Below are positions 45,076-53,590 of a stretch of 64,000 bases of DNA, piece after piece. The stretch covers positions 5,704,001 to 5,768,000 of the forward strand of contig NZ_CP026115.2 of assembly GCF_009883635.2 (NCBI RefSeq), given 5' to 3'. Source of the stretch: Pseudomonas putida. Its GTDB lineage: Bacteria; Pseudomonadota; Gammaproteobacteria; Pseudomonadales; Pseudomonadaceae. Below the pieces are notes generated by a model that did not search any database, was not told where the DNA came from, and saw only the letters and a list, made by a program, of their open reading frames with translations. The first letter of the stretch is position 1; each line of letters opens with the position of its first letter. The position numbers and the translations under genes are program-made.

Positions 45076-46251
45076 ATGAGCAGCCCGGCAATATCCCTTC
45101 AACACTCAAGTCGTCAGGTCTGGAGCGCTGTTCTGGCGATGTCACTCTGCGCATTCGCTTTAGTGGCGTCTGAATTCCTCCCGGTGAGCTTGCTCACGCC
45201 GATTGCATCCGATTTGTCTCTGACAGAGGGCCAGGCCGGGCAGGCCATTTCCATCTCGGGATTCTTTGCTGTGATTACCAGCCTGTTGCTGGCCACCATG
45301 ACTCAGGGGATCGACCGCAAGCCTGTCCTGCTGGCCACAACGGCGCTCATGCTGGTTTCGGGTGGTATGGTGGCCTTTGCTCCGAACTACCTCACCTTGA
45401 TGGTAGGGCGCGCCGTGCTTGGGATTGCCATTGGTGGTTATTGGTCGATGTCCACTGCAGTGATGATGCGCATCGCACCTGAGGAGCTTGTTCCAAAGGC
45501 CATTGCCGTTATGCAGGGCGGTACAGCGTTGGCCACGGCAATCGCAGCGCCAGTTGGAAGCTACCTGGGCGGCATGATTGGCTGGAGAGGGGCTTTTTTT
45601 TGCGTCGTGCCATTGGCCGCGTTGGCGTTGATCTGGCAAGCATTCACACTGCCGGCAATGCCGAGTGAGCGGACTCAAGTATCGGCGACCGGCTCGTTGC
45701 GCTTGCTTGGGAACAGCAAGGTCGCCCTCGGCATGGCCGCAGTAGCGTTTCTCTTCATGGGGCAGTTCACACTCTTTACGTATCTGCGGCCTTTCCTGGA
45801 GACGGTCACGCATGTCGATGTGCCCACGCTCTCGCTCTTGCTCTTGATCATCGGTGCGGCGGGATTGATGGGCACCTTGTTGGTCGGCTCTTTCGTTAGC
45901 CGAAACCTGAACCGGCTTCTGGTGGGGATACCTTTGATCATGACCGCTATCGCATTTGCCGTCATCTCGGTTGGTAGCTGGGTCGTTCCAGTGGCTGCAC
46001 TACTGGGGCTGTGGGGGCTCGTTGCAACTTGCGCGCCTGTGGGGTGGTTTACCTGGTTGGCCAGAGCACTTCCTAACAATGCAGAAGCCGGGGGTGGACT
46101 GATGGTGGCGATTATTCAGTTGGCAATCACTGTCGGTGCAACTGCAGGCGGGGTTCTGTATGACGGAATCGGTTATCAGGCCACCTTCATTGCTAGTGGC
46201 GCGTTTTTGCTCATCGCAACTGGGCTGAGTGTTGTCACAAGTCGAAGATAG
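45076..46251 (+). CDS. MFS transporter, sugar/drug efflux (AraJ/NepI) type
   Basis: 391 residues from the ATG at 45076, twelve hydrophobic segments. Family stretches: FALVASEFLPVSLLTPIASD, LTEGQAGQAISISGFFAVIT, MLVSGGMVAFAPNYLTLMVG, RAVLGIAIGGYWSMSTAVMM. Members export sugars, nucleosides or drugs. It follows the hydrolase gene by 82 bases on the same strand, and both probably answer to the divergent AraC-type regulator. Confidence 0.9.
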   Translation: MSSPAISLQHSSRQVWSAVLAMSLCAFALVASEFLPVSLLTPIASDLSLTEGQAGQAISISGFFAVITSLLLATMTQGIDRKPVLLATTALMLVSGGMVAFAPNYLTLMVGRAVLGIAIGGYWSMSTAVMMRIAPEELVPKAIAVMQGGTALATAIAAPVGSYLGGMIGWRGAFFCVVPLAALALIWQAFTLPAMPSERTQVSATGSLRLLGNSKVALGMAAVAFLFMGQFTLFTYLRPFLETVTHVDVPTLSLLLLIIGAAGLMGTLLVGSFVSRNLNRLLVGIPLIMTAIAFAVISVGSWVVPVAALLGLWGLVATCAPVGWFTWLARALPNNAEAGGGLMVAIIQLAITVGATAGGVLYDGIGYQATFIASGAFLLIATGLSVVTSRR

Positions 46252-46344
46252 TCGGTAGAAGCCATCAGCAGCCGGTTTGATCTCCAACCGGCTTATGCAT
46301 TGATTTACTAACGAGACCACGGCAGCGACCGGTATGCGCGTGAT

Positions 46345-46644
46345 TCGGGCCGGGATCCTGGAGGGCTCCGAACGTGTAGTGCCGGTCGCGCACAGCTCTG
46401 TGTGAATGAAACCGAATTTGGCATCGAAATGTCGCTCGCCGGCATCGGCATCACCTACTGCCCAGAAGAAAGAATTCGAGCGCACTTGGATGCAGGGCGA
46501 TTGCAAGTGGTATTACCTGAGTAGTCACCATCGGAGCCGCCGTACTACTTGTATTACCCAGGGCGTCGCCAGATGCCATCAGGATTGCGCGAACTGATCG
46601 ATATCCTCCGCACTGACGTCGCATCGTGGGGCGGCCCCGCGTGA
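46345..46644 (+). pseudogene. LysR substrate-binding-domain remnant
   Basis: Fragments in two frames: ILEGSERVVPVA, then VNETEFGIEMSLAGIGITYC, PEERIRAHLDAGRLQVVLPE, then an in-frame TAG where family members have Trp, and SPSEPPYYLYYPGRRQMPSG, LRELIDILR to TGA 46642. A frameshift near 46395 and the TAG at about 46522 break it. The N-terminal DNA-binding half is missing. Confidence 0.78.
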
Positions 46645-46906
46645 GCAAAGTTTGCCGGCGACACGGCCAAAAACCAGAGCCGAAATCCGAACGGCTAACA
46701 ACGCCCTGGCCGGGCGCTTGTGCCTCAGAGATCTCGTGGTTCTAATCATATGGCAGCTCTCGTTCTCTGCTCCCCTTTGGAGAGCCGCTGCTTCACGCCT
46801 GGGCAATCGCTATGCCTTAGGGACGGCGTACCGCCATCGGCAACGTGGTTGAGCCTTCGTAGGCGCATTTCGTCCGCAGTACCTATACAGCCGGGTATTT
46901 TCAGAA
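46645..46906. other. Non-coding stretch before the LexA-controlled gene
   Basis: About 260 bases with no supported gene. It follows the LysR remnant and ends at the LexA box. No terminator or repeat was seen in it. Confidence 0.5.
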
Positions 46907-46926
46907 TACTGTATGCGCATACAGTA
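46907..46926 (+). promoter_or_regulatory. LexA (SOS) box
   Basis: TACTGTATGCGCATACAGTA is a perfect 20-base palindrome with the strict CTG-N10-CAG core and the CTGTAT...ATACAG arms of the gamma-proteobacterial LexA consensus. It ends 15 bases before the ATG of the gene at 46942, so LexA would block its transcription until DNA damage. Confidence 0.9.
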
Positions 46927-46941
46927 ACAGGGAATGCCGCC

Positions 46942-47172
46942 ATGACAGGCACCAATCTGCCCGTAATGTCGATCCAAGAGTGGCGGCAGTTGCTCAACGA
47001 CACCGAGGCCCTGCTCCTTGCACCTAAGAAACATCACAGGGAGCTTCTGCACCAAGCATATGCATTACGTGATACGCATGCCGTGGATTCAGGAACCTTG
47101 GCCGATATGCTGGAGCTCGCGGACGAAGCATTGATGTACGCCCACTCCGTCAAAGCGGATCACCACTGGTAG
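46942..47172 (+). CDS. Small LexA-controlled protein, 76 residues
   Basis: The protein (MTGTNLPVMSIQEWRQLLND) looks mainly helical, with no membrane segment, and has MLELADEALMYAHSVKADHH near its end. AGGGAA precedes the ATG at 46942. A textbook LexA box lies just upstream, so it should be made during the SOS response. No known family recognised. Possible roles are division inhibition, nuclease control or toxin-like action, all unsupported by motif. Confidence 0.75.
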   Translation: MTGTNLPVMSIQEWRQLLNDTEALLLAPKKHHRELLHQAYALRDTHAVDSGTLADMLELADEALMYAHSVKADHHW

Positions 47173-47230
47173 GCTAAAAGATGGCTCGGTGGGATGGCGC
47201 CGTGTGGGATAGCAATGGCGAAAATGTGGT

Positions 47231-47921
47231 CTAGCGGTTGCGTACGGTATCCAGTGCAGGTGACCAGACGTTATGTCCGCAGCGTTCACACACGACTGAG
47301 TCTTGAGGTTCATGGAAGGTTGGGAAGCCGCAGCTGACGCAGCAGTGTAGGCCAGCGTTTGGCGGCGCTAGTACTCTGGACGATGCTCAATAGGCAGCAC
47401 TGACAAACCTGGCCGGGTGTCATCTGGCCCATAGAATTAAAGACTGAGATCGCCATCAGTTTCCAGTAGGCCGAGTCGAACCTGGCCGAGATGCTCCGCG
47501 CCTTGTTGGCGCAGCTCCATGAAGAGCTCGTTGGACGAGATGTTCAAATTCCGCAGCGAATGAATCTCGTACATGCCGTCCTTTACGACCGTGATGGGCA
47601 ATCCATCGATCTAGGCCTCCATGTTCTGCTGCGCCTCATCCTGTAGACAGTTCCGCGATAGAGCAGCAAAAGGGTGAGGAAAACCAATGCGACCGGGAGG
47701 AGGGGTACATCTTCGTAGAAGGTCACATCGCCTGCGGCTGAGCCCAAGGTGAGGATCACCACTAGCTCGAATCGAGACAGTTGCCTGATTCCGCGTCGAC
47801 CACTGAATTTCAGAAAGAAGAATACGGCTAGAAACGCCGCTGAAACGCGAACAGCGACCTCGAAGAGAAAGGTCAGCGGGATCTCGCCAATGAGCATTCT
47901 TTGCAGATCAAATGAAACCAT
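47231..47921 (-). pseudogene. DUF421/YetF paralogue, broken
   Basis: The N-terminal half (MVSFDLQRMLIGEIPLTFLF; FLAVFFFLKFSGRRGIRQLS) is intact to about 47620. There a one-base loss shifts the frame and the original frame then has TAG in place of the Trp codon of the intact copy's WIDGLP. Beyond it GLPITVVKDGMYEIHSLRNL and a C-terminal end TVRNR-TAG (47233-47231) remain. Overall it is about 80 percent identical by eye to the intact gene at 18486-19178. Confidence 0.88.
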
Positions 47922-48213
47922 TCGCTGTACCCCACCAGTTGCAATCTCCCGTTACAGACTGACCCGCAATTATCGATCTTGGTTCATGCGGCGGTGTCGG
48001 CGAGGCAAGCATTTATGCTCCCCGGGAGGGAGCAGTTATTTCATGGCACCGGCAAGCTCTACTATTCGCATTGCTGATTCAGGCGCGTGTACTTGAACGT
48101 CACTGCAAAAAAATTGAACAAGGATGTTAATGCATACTCAAAATTTAAGTAGGGCGAGCTGAAAATGGTTTACAGTAACCGACTAATTTCATCCAGTATC
48201 TGAGGAAGCATCT
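47922..48213. promoter_or_regulatory. Upstream region of mvaU copy 2
   Basis: About 290 bases, without genes. From 48113 it matches the leader of mvaU copy 1 (7800-7900): ATTGAACAA, ATACTCAAAATTT, AGCTGAAA, GTTTACAGTAA, TAATTTCAT and GAGGAAGCATCT. The duplication therefore included the promoter. Confidence 0.65.
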
Positions 48214-48582
48214 ATGTCCCGTCTTGCAGAATTCCGTAAACTCGAGCAAACATTGGCCGCACAGCTGGCCGAACTGGAAGCCATGAAAGGCTCTTCCGAG
48301 CTGCAAGCGGAAATCGAATTTGAGACCAAATTGCGTGACCTGCTGAACAAATATGGTTTCAGCCTGCGCGACATCATCAACATCCTGGATCCTCAAGCGA
48401 ACCGTCGTGCAGCCGCCCCAGCAGCAGCTGAAAAGGCCCCGCGTCGTGCGCGCCAGGTCAAGCAGTATAAGAATCCGCATAACGGCGAGATCATCGAAAC
48501 CAGAGGCGGCAACCACAAGCTGCTTAAGGAATGGAAAGCCGAGTACGGCTCCGATGTGGTGGAAGGCTGGCTCGCGCAGTAA
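48214..48582 (+). CDS. MvaT/MvaU-family H-NS-like xenogeneic silencer (copy 2, intact)
   Basis: 122 residues, differing from copy 1 (7901-8269) at only four places: Tyr to Phe in the KYGxSL segment, Val to Ile and Lys to Arg in NGEVIETKGG, and Val to Ala in the last three residues. Coiled coil and KQYKNPHNGE/GGNHK DNA-binding region are intact. The synonymous sites differ more, so the protein is under purifying selection or gene conversion. GAGGAAG precedes the ATG. It sits before an OLD-family gene in the decaying region. Confidence 0.93.
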   Translation: MSRLAEFRKLEQTLAAQLAELEAMKGSSELQAEIEFETKLRDLLNKYGFSLRDIINILDPQANRRAAAPAAAEKAPRRARQVKQYKNPHNGEIIETRGGNHKLLKEWKAEYGSDVVEGWLAQ

Positions 48583-48606
48583 CACGCTCCACTTGCGGTT
48601 TGCTGA

Positions 48607-48654
48607 AGCCCCCGATTGGGGGCTCTTCCAAAGGTAATGCCGTAAGGCATTACC
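48607..48654 (+). terminator. Two hairpins between mvaU copy 2 and the OLD-family gene
   Basis: AGCCCCC/GGGGGCT (48607-48624) is the mvaU terminator with a weaker T tail. GGTAATGCC/GGCATTACC (48633-48654) is a perfect nine-pair stem with a tetraloop, six bases from the stop of the convergent OLD-family gene, and can serve both directions. Confidence 0.75.
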
Positions 48655-48659
48655 CTCGT

Positions 48660-50429
48660 TTAGATGGCTCGCATCCAATCCAAGGTGCTACGGAAAACAG
48701 GATACTCCTGATCAATCACCGCTGGCTGCCAATCCCTAATGATGTCTTCCTGAGCGATTATAGCTGCCTCCCCCTTATCCTCGATGTTCAAGGCATCCTC
48801 GATACAACCCATTGGCCAGACCCAGGTATTGAATTCTTTCATCGCCTCATGAGCATCGTTCGCGAGTGCTTGGCCTTCAGGATGTCCTGCAAAGGCAGCC
48901 CAGCAGTCAGCAGCTGACTTGTTCCTGGAGTTTTGAGGCATTCCGTTACCACCCAGCTGGAAGCCTTCAGCCTGGCTGATGGTTTGTAGTACGGATTTAA
49001 CCTTATTCATCTCTTCGCATTCTTTCTGCAGCCAAGGCCCCCTAGCATGAGTAAATGCAAAATCTAAATCTGCGATCACGCCGCATTTGATGCCCATTGC
49101 CGTCAGCACAGAAAAGCCCTTAGGGATGGAGGTACAGCTGCCGAGGGCAACAAAGCAGATACGCTCAAGCTCAGGCCTTACTCCATAGAGTTTTTCGTAA
49201 ATGAGCGGCAGTAACCTCTGATCGGTCTTACCCTCGCAGAGGATCACCTTTTCAGCGAAATATATTTCGGCAATGTTTCCAAGCTCGAAAAGAGTTCGAG
49301 ATTGAGCTTGTGCCTCTCCCATTGCATGAGCAACTGCGGCTCCCATCGGCACGCGAACCTCGGAACCATTCTCCCGTGATCTACGGACGATCACCGTATC
49401 AGGGGCGTTATCCCTGCTCACCATCAAGGGCGAGTGTGTAGTGAACACCACCTGGTAACCAGACCTGGAAAGCACATGAAGTGCCTCCCTCAAGCCCCTG
49501 ACCCCCTGTGGATGGAGGAAAATCTCTGGCTCGTCAATCAACAACAGGCGTCGGGAGAGGTCTTGATCGCGGTTTCTTCTGATATCGGCTAGAAGACGGA
49601 TTAGAGCCATTTGAATCGCACGCTGGGCACCACTGCCCAAGGTGTCGAATCGCCTGGTTTCACCAGAAATCTCATCGGTTACATTCAGGTCACCGCTCTT
49701 GAAAAACTCTTTTACATCGATTGACGGCACGTCGAGATTTAGCACTAGGCCGGGAAAGAAGCTCGAGAGAGCGTTATTGGCGTTGGTGTCGAACTCTGCA
49801 AGAAGAGGAGAGCGGTTCTCACCATCGGCAGCCAGGATATTTCTCACCGCCGCGAGCGCATCTTGAACTTCTTGGTGGGCTGTGAGGATCGGCGACATGA
49901 TCTCGTCGAGCAATCCTCGAATTGTGCTGCCGGCCTTTCCTTTACCTAAATCCTCCTGCACGTCGTCCATGGCGCGGATATGGAGTGCTTCTGGAAGTAG
50001 AGCTGAAATTGCTTGGGGCAGACCAGTCGGGTAGGTACGCCAGGAGGTTGGGAGACCATGCTCATCTAAATCACCATTTTCCCAGACCTCAGCAGATGGC
50101 CTGGCCGTTCCAAGCGCAGATACTCGTATCCAAAGATCGCCGCCGATGCAATAGGGAGCAATGGCTGTTCGGTGCCGAGCTTCAGGAATCTGAGCTATGA
50201 GCTCTTCTGTGATCCCAGAAACGCAAGCGCTGATGACAATTGGCTGGGTTGGGTCATTGGCATCTGTTCTTGCAAATGCCTTTGGTGCAAGTACCAGCCT
50301 AATCGCATCGAGAATGGTAGATTTTCCCGCGTTGTTTTGACCCACCAGCGGAGTGAAATCGCCCAGAGGTAAGATCACTTGCTTGCACGAGCGGAAGTTC
50401 TTGATGTGTATTTTACTCAAGGAGTGCAT
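48660..50429 (-). CDS. OLD-family ATPase-TOPRIM protein (overcoming-lysogenization-defect nuclease)
   Basis: 589 residues from the ATG at 50429 (a frame start at 50495 would add 22). The ABC-type ATPase has Walker A GQNNAGKST (residues 30-38), signature LGSGAQRAIQMALIRLLADI and Walker B LLIDEPEIFLHPQGVRGL. The C-terminal TOPRIM domain has the Glu in ILCEGKTDQRLLPLIYEKL and the Asp pair in GVIADLDFAF. OLD proteins are ATP-controlled nucleases, several of which defend against phages. No Gabija helicase, retron or PARIS partner is next to it, so it looks like a stand-alone class 1 OLD gene. Confidence 0.88.
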   Translation of the reverse strand: MHSLSKIHIKNFRSCKQVILPLGDFTPLVGQNNAGKSTILDAIRLVLAPKAFARTDANDPTQPIVISACVSGITEELIAQIPEARHRTAIAPYCIGGDLWIRVSALGTARPSAEVWENGDLDEHGLPTSWRTYPTGLPQAISALLPEALHIRAMDDVQEDLGKGKAGSTIRGLLDEIMSPILTAHQEVQDALAAVRNILAADGENRSPLLAEFDTNANNALSSFFPGLVLNLDVPSIDVKEFFKSGDLNVTDEISGETRRFDTLGSGAQRAIQMALIRLLADIRRNRDQDLSRRLLLIDEPEIFLHPQGVRGLREALHVLSRSGYQVVFTTHSPLMVSRDNAPDTVIVRRSRENGSEVRVPMGAAVAHAMGEAQAQSRTLFELGNIAEIYFAEKVILCEGKTDQRLLPLIYEKLYGVRPELERICFVALGSCTSIPKGFSVLTAMGIKCGVIADLDFAFTHARGPWLQKECEEMNKVKSVLQTISQAEGFQLGGNGMPQNSRNKSAADCWAAFAGHPEGQALANDAHEAMKEFNTWVWPMGCIEDALNIEDKGEAAIIAQEDIIRDWQPAVIDQEYPVFRSTLDWMRAI

Positions 50430-50689
50430 GGCGGGAATTCCCTGTCTACGGTAGGCGTGGCCTTTCAGAGTAGTTGGTGTGCGGCCATGTGCCACCAGTT
50501 GTGGCAGAAATTTTTACCTGCTTCGGATGGCAGCTTTCCCCGAAAAAACTGAATAGACCTTAGTGAAACTGAGTAAGAAAGAGCGAGAGATCCATCAGTT
50601 GGCCAACTCACATAAGGTCGATTTTGAACCGGAAGCGGAGAAATACCTGCAACACCATATCGTGCGCACTATGGTGGGATCCAAGCCCT

Positions 50690-51052
50690 GAGCGAATACG
50701 GTAACCGCTTTGGCTCCAACCAAAGAAACCGTCGCCAACTGCAACTTCAGGGCAGTCGAAAAGCTCTGTGCATGGAGCTTTGCAAACCTCAACCGGTTCA
50801 CATTCGCACGGGCATGTTGGATCTGGATAGGTCGAAGTGCGCCAACGGCACACTGGTCGAGTTGCTGTACCCCACGGATGACCGCGTTTGCTGGTAGAAG
50901 CTGCGCAGGAGGGCGTCGAGCGGATTTGCCGGGAGGGTTTCCGTTACAGCAAGTCGGAGGTGATGCTGCTTGACCTCTGCCGTCGTAACGAAATCACGGG
51001 GGAGGTGTTTGCGGCTGCTCAGCCGGTAGCAAGGTCAGCCGTTGGGAGATAA
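50690..51052 (+). pseudogene. umuC/rulB (Y-family DNA polymerase) C-terminal remnant
   Basis: Fragments in several frames: VTALAPTKETVANCNFRAVE, then RTGMLDLDRSKCANGTLVEL and LLYPTDDR, then LLVEAAQEGVERICREGFRY, SKSEVMLLDLCRRNEITGEV, FAAAQPVARSAV ending at TAA near 51052. They match the UmuC/RulB C-terminal part in order. At least two frameshifts separate them, and the polymerase active site is missing. rulB is known in pseudomonads as an insertion site for mobile elements. Confidence 0.85.
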
Positions 51053-51124
51053 GCAGCCCGATAATCCGAAATGATGGCCGGGAACTCATCCAATGCTTAC
51101 GGCTATACCTTCTTGCAAACCCAG

Positions 51125-51988
51125 TCATTTCAACCGTGCATTAACCGAAGCGTTAACAGAAAGGCACTCGCTCCCAGATTGTCGGTAACCCGGTTCGCAC
51201 ATCCAGCCATCGCCGGTGTAATTGATCACGGCGTTTTGGGGCGGGCGAACCGCAACACAACCATTACCAGACCGACTGTAGCCCTGCTCGCACATCCAAC
51301 CATCGCCGGTGTAATTGATCACGGCGTTTTGCGGCGGGCGAACCACAACACACTCACCCCCAGACCGGCTGTAGCCTCGCTTACACATCCAGCCATCGCC
51401 GGAGTAATTGATCACAGCGTTTTGGGGCAGACGAACCGCAACACACTCCCCGCCAGACCGGCTGTAGCCCCGATTGCACATCCACCCATCACCCGAGTAA
51501 TTGATAGTGGCGTTCTCGGGAGGATGTACCTCAATACACGTGCTCCCTGACTTGCTGTAACCTCGCTTGCACATCCAACCGGCGCCATAGCTATTGGGAA
51601 CGGCATTTATCGGCACGGCTACCTTCGGCGCCATAGATTCGGCCTTCGGTACATAACCGGTCTTCGGAACGTATTCAGCATCAGGGACATATCCGGACTT
51701 CGGTACATATCCTGGTGAGCTGGATGGTGCCGAGGTATACCCTCCATGGCTCGGTGAGGTGAGTGTTCCCACTTTGCCTGTATACGGGTTCACGTTCCCC
51801 AGAGTGCTCCAGTTGTTGTAAAAGTTTCCATCGGGCGTCGAGCGATGATGCGGTGCGACATAGGTTCCATCCCTGCGGGTGTAGCCCCTTACGCTTACAT
51901 CCCTTGCGTAAGTCAAATCGGAGAAGAGATTCAGTGCCAGTAATACCAATCCGACAATGGGGGTGGGCAACCTGAGCATAAAAATCAC
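51125..51988 (-). CDS. Secreted protein with five 31-residue tandem repeats
   Basis: The 287-residue protein has a signal peptide (LPTPIVGLVLLALNLFSDLT, to about residue 28), a conserved pseudomonad stretch (GYTRRDGTYVAPHHRSTPDG; NPYTGKVGTLTSPSHGG), a short Tyr-Val-Pro-Lys region (residues about 90-115), then five exact-length repeats at residues 128-282. Each has the frame INYSGDGWMCxRGYSRSG and two Cys residues (GWMC and the later C), suggesting one disulphide per repeat. It is probably periplasmic or surface-located. Function is unknown. Confidence 0.82.
   Translation of the reverse strand: MIFMLRLPTPIVGLVLLALNLFSDLTYARDVSVRGYTRRDGTYVAPHHRSTPDGNFYNNWSTLGNVNPYTGKVGTLTSPSHGGYTSAPSSSPGYVPKSGYVPDAEYVPKTGYVPKAESMAPKVAVPINAVPNSYGAGWMCKRGYSKSGSTCIEVHPPENATINYSGDGWMCNRGYSRSGGECVAVRLPQNAVINYSGDGWMCKRGYSRSGGECVVVRPPQNAVINYTGDGWMCEQGYSRSGNGCVAVRPPQNAVINYTGDGWMCEPGYRQSGSECLSVNASVNARLK
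51143..51607 (-). repeat. Five 93-base tandem coding repeats
   Basis: The five units of exactly 93 bases encode the 31-residue repeats. Middle units are nearly identical in DNA, so unit number could change by recombination or slippage. Confidence 0.85.
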
Positions 51989-52085
51989 TTTCCGCCGCAG
52001 ATGGTTTCAAAAAGCCATTATATACATAGGCGCCCGGCTCAAGTGCACCGTTGAGCGCCAGAAACGTCCAAGCCCGAGATTTTTG

Positions 52086-52206
52086 GGCAATGCAAGAATC
52101 CGCACAGCGGGGATGTCATCGAGACCAAAGGCGGTAACCATAAGCTGCTCAAGGAGTGGACAGCCCAGTATGGTGGTGACGTGGTTGAAGGCAGGCTCGC
52201 CCAGTA
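52086..52206 (+). pseudogene. mvaU C-terminal fragment (copy 3, broken)
   Basis: The frame reads CKNPHSGDVIETKGGNHKLL then KEWTAQYGGDVVEGRLAQ and TAA (52204-52206). It is the DNA-binding end of an MvaU protein, with Arg where others have Trp. The N-terminal coiled coil is absent. The usual mvaU terminator follows at 52229. Confidence 0.85.
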
Positions 52207-52228
52207 ATACGTTCCACCAGTAGCTTGC

Positions 52229-52252
52229 TAAAGCCCCCTGTTTGGGGCTTTT
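52229..52252 (+). terminator. mvaU-type terminator (copy 3)
   Basis: AAAGCCCC, loop, GGGGCTTTTT, 22 bases after the fragment's stop, as with the intact copies. Confidence 0.82.
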
Positions 52253-52553
52253 TCAATAGCGACCTGGATCATAGACCTATCCAGGTAGTTCAGCTAAGTG
52301 GATAGAACTCAGGGATCCTCGTATCGTCGACCTTGAAGCATCTACTGCCGATATCGCGGAAGGCGCTGTCCCTGCTGGACGAGAGACAGTCATAAATTGA
52401 TTAGTTTGTTGGTAGGATGCTATAGAAGTAGGCAAACTGTACCAGTTGCTAGTAGGATCCGACGAATGCCATCAACCCATGCAGCCTCAGTTGGATCTTG
52501 ATGCCGGCTTGTGAAAAGCTGGTCTAATTCATCACTCCGAAATAGGATTTTTG
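52253..52553. other. Gap before the PLD-like gene
   Basis: About 300 bases, moderately AT-rich in the second half. No gene or clear repeat was seen. It must hold the PLD gene's promoter unless that gene is silent. Confidence 0.45.
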
Positions 52554-53585
52554 ATGGAGCTGATTTTTCTATCCCAGAAGGCCGATCAGAAGAACCTGAA
52601 AAGCTACTACCATCGTGCGATCACCGAATCCAAAGAACTATACATCGTCAGCGCGTATCTGACGAACTGGGATATAGAGGAAAAGCTCGGAAGCCATTGT
52701 GAGCAGTTCATGATGGTGGTTGGCCAAGATTTTGGCCTTACTCGTAAAGTCGCGTGCGAGAGCGTCCTGAAATGGCTCCCCATCCGGTACAAGGCGCAGT
52801 TCTTTGCAGCAGAGGGTGTTCAGGGTTTCCATCCCAAGGCGATGTTTTGGAGAGAGACTGACGACAAGTGCTACGCCTTGATCGGCTCATCAAATCTCTC
52901 CGTAGCTGCCTTCACCGATAACCACGAAATTAATGGCATTACCGAAATTTTGGAGACGACTTTCCAGCAGTCCAGAGCCTGGGTTCTTGGGTTGGAGCCG
53001 CCTCAATCGGTTGTTGTTGATGCTAAATGGCTGGAAGGCTATGTAGAGGCTACTCGTCAACCCAAGCCGAGTAAGAGGGGCGCTGCAGATGAGGATAGCG
53101 GTAACTATTCCGTCGAATATGTCCTCCCGCTCCCGATCGACTTGGAGATGGTGGATAAAATCCTTCGTTCTCGTCGTGCCGCTATGAGAGTCTTCAAGTC
53201 GCAAAGAGACGATCTGGAAAAGCTCTTTAGGGATGCCGCTGGCACTGCAAAGTGGAGTTCGAAAAAAAACCTAGCTTTCTACGACACCCTTTGTGAGCTC
53301 TGGTCGATGGATGGCGGAAGCCGATTCCAGGCTAAGGGGTGGGAAATAAAGGGCAAGCACTGCGACCACAGGGAGTTGTCCAAGAGCCTGGTTCGTGTCA
53401 TGGATTCCCCAAAAGTAGAAAGGGACTCGGTTGTCATTCGAGAACTAAACAGGATGAGCGATATCTCACTCGCTACTAGAGGCTCTCTTTTTACAGAGAT
53501 GTTGTGTCAGTTTTTCCCAAGTGTTTATCATGTGGCGAATAGCCCTATCAAAGATTGGCTGAGGGCAAGCGGGCTTGTACGCTAG
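52554..53585 (+). CDS. Phospholipase-D-like nuclease domain protein (C-terminus probably shifted)
   Basis: 343 residues from ATG 52554 (a TTG precedes it). The N-terminal PLD-like domain has one HKD half motif: His93 and Lys95 in GFHPKAMFW, then GSSN at 111-114 and Glu125 in DNHE. A single motif suggests a dimer, as in BfiI and Nuc. The C-terminal half (180-343) is helical, ending SLFTEMLCQFFPSVYHVANS, PIKDWLRASGLVR. A family-like continuation is found out of frame right after the stop (see 53591). Such proteins are often nucleases in restriction or anti-phage loci. Confidence 0.78.
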   Translation: MELIFLSQKADQKNLKSYYHRAITESKELYIVSAYLTNWDIEEKLGSHCEQFMMVVGQDFGLTRKVACESVLKWLPIRYKAQFFAAEGVQGFHPKAMFWRETDDKCYALIGSSNLSVAAFTDNHEINGITEILETTFQQSRAWVLGLEPPQSVVVDAKWLEGYVEATRQPKPSKRGAADEDSGNYSVEYVLPLPIDLEMVDKILRSRRAAMRVFKSQRDDLEKLFRDAAGTAKWSSKKNLAFYDTLCELWSMDGGSRFQAKGWEIKGKHCDHRELSKSLVRVMDSPKVERDSVVIRELNRMSDISLATRGSLFTEMLCQFFPSVYHVANSPIKDWLRASGLVR

Positions 53586-53590
53586 GGGGG

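Noticed and set aside
50563..50691. 42-residue GTG-start frame before the umuC remnant
   Set aside because: No ribosome site and no family; probably part of the decayed region.
51143..51607. Regular 93-base repeats considered as a CRISPR array
   Set aside because: Repeats are in frame, contiguous, without spacers, and encode protein.
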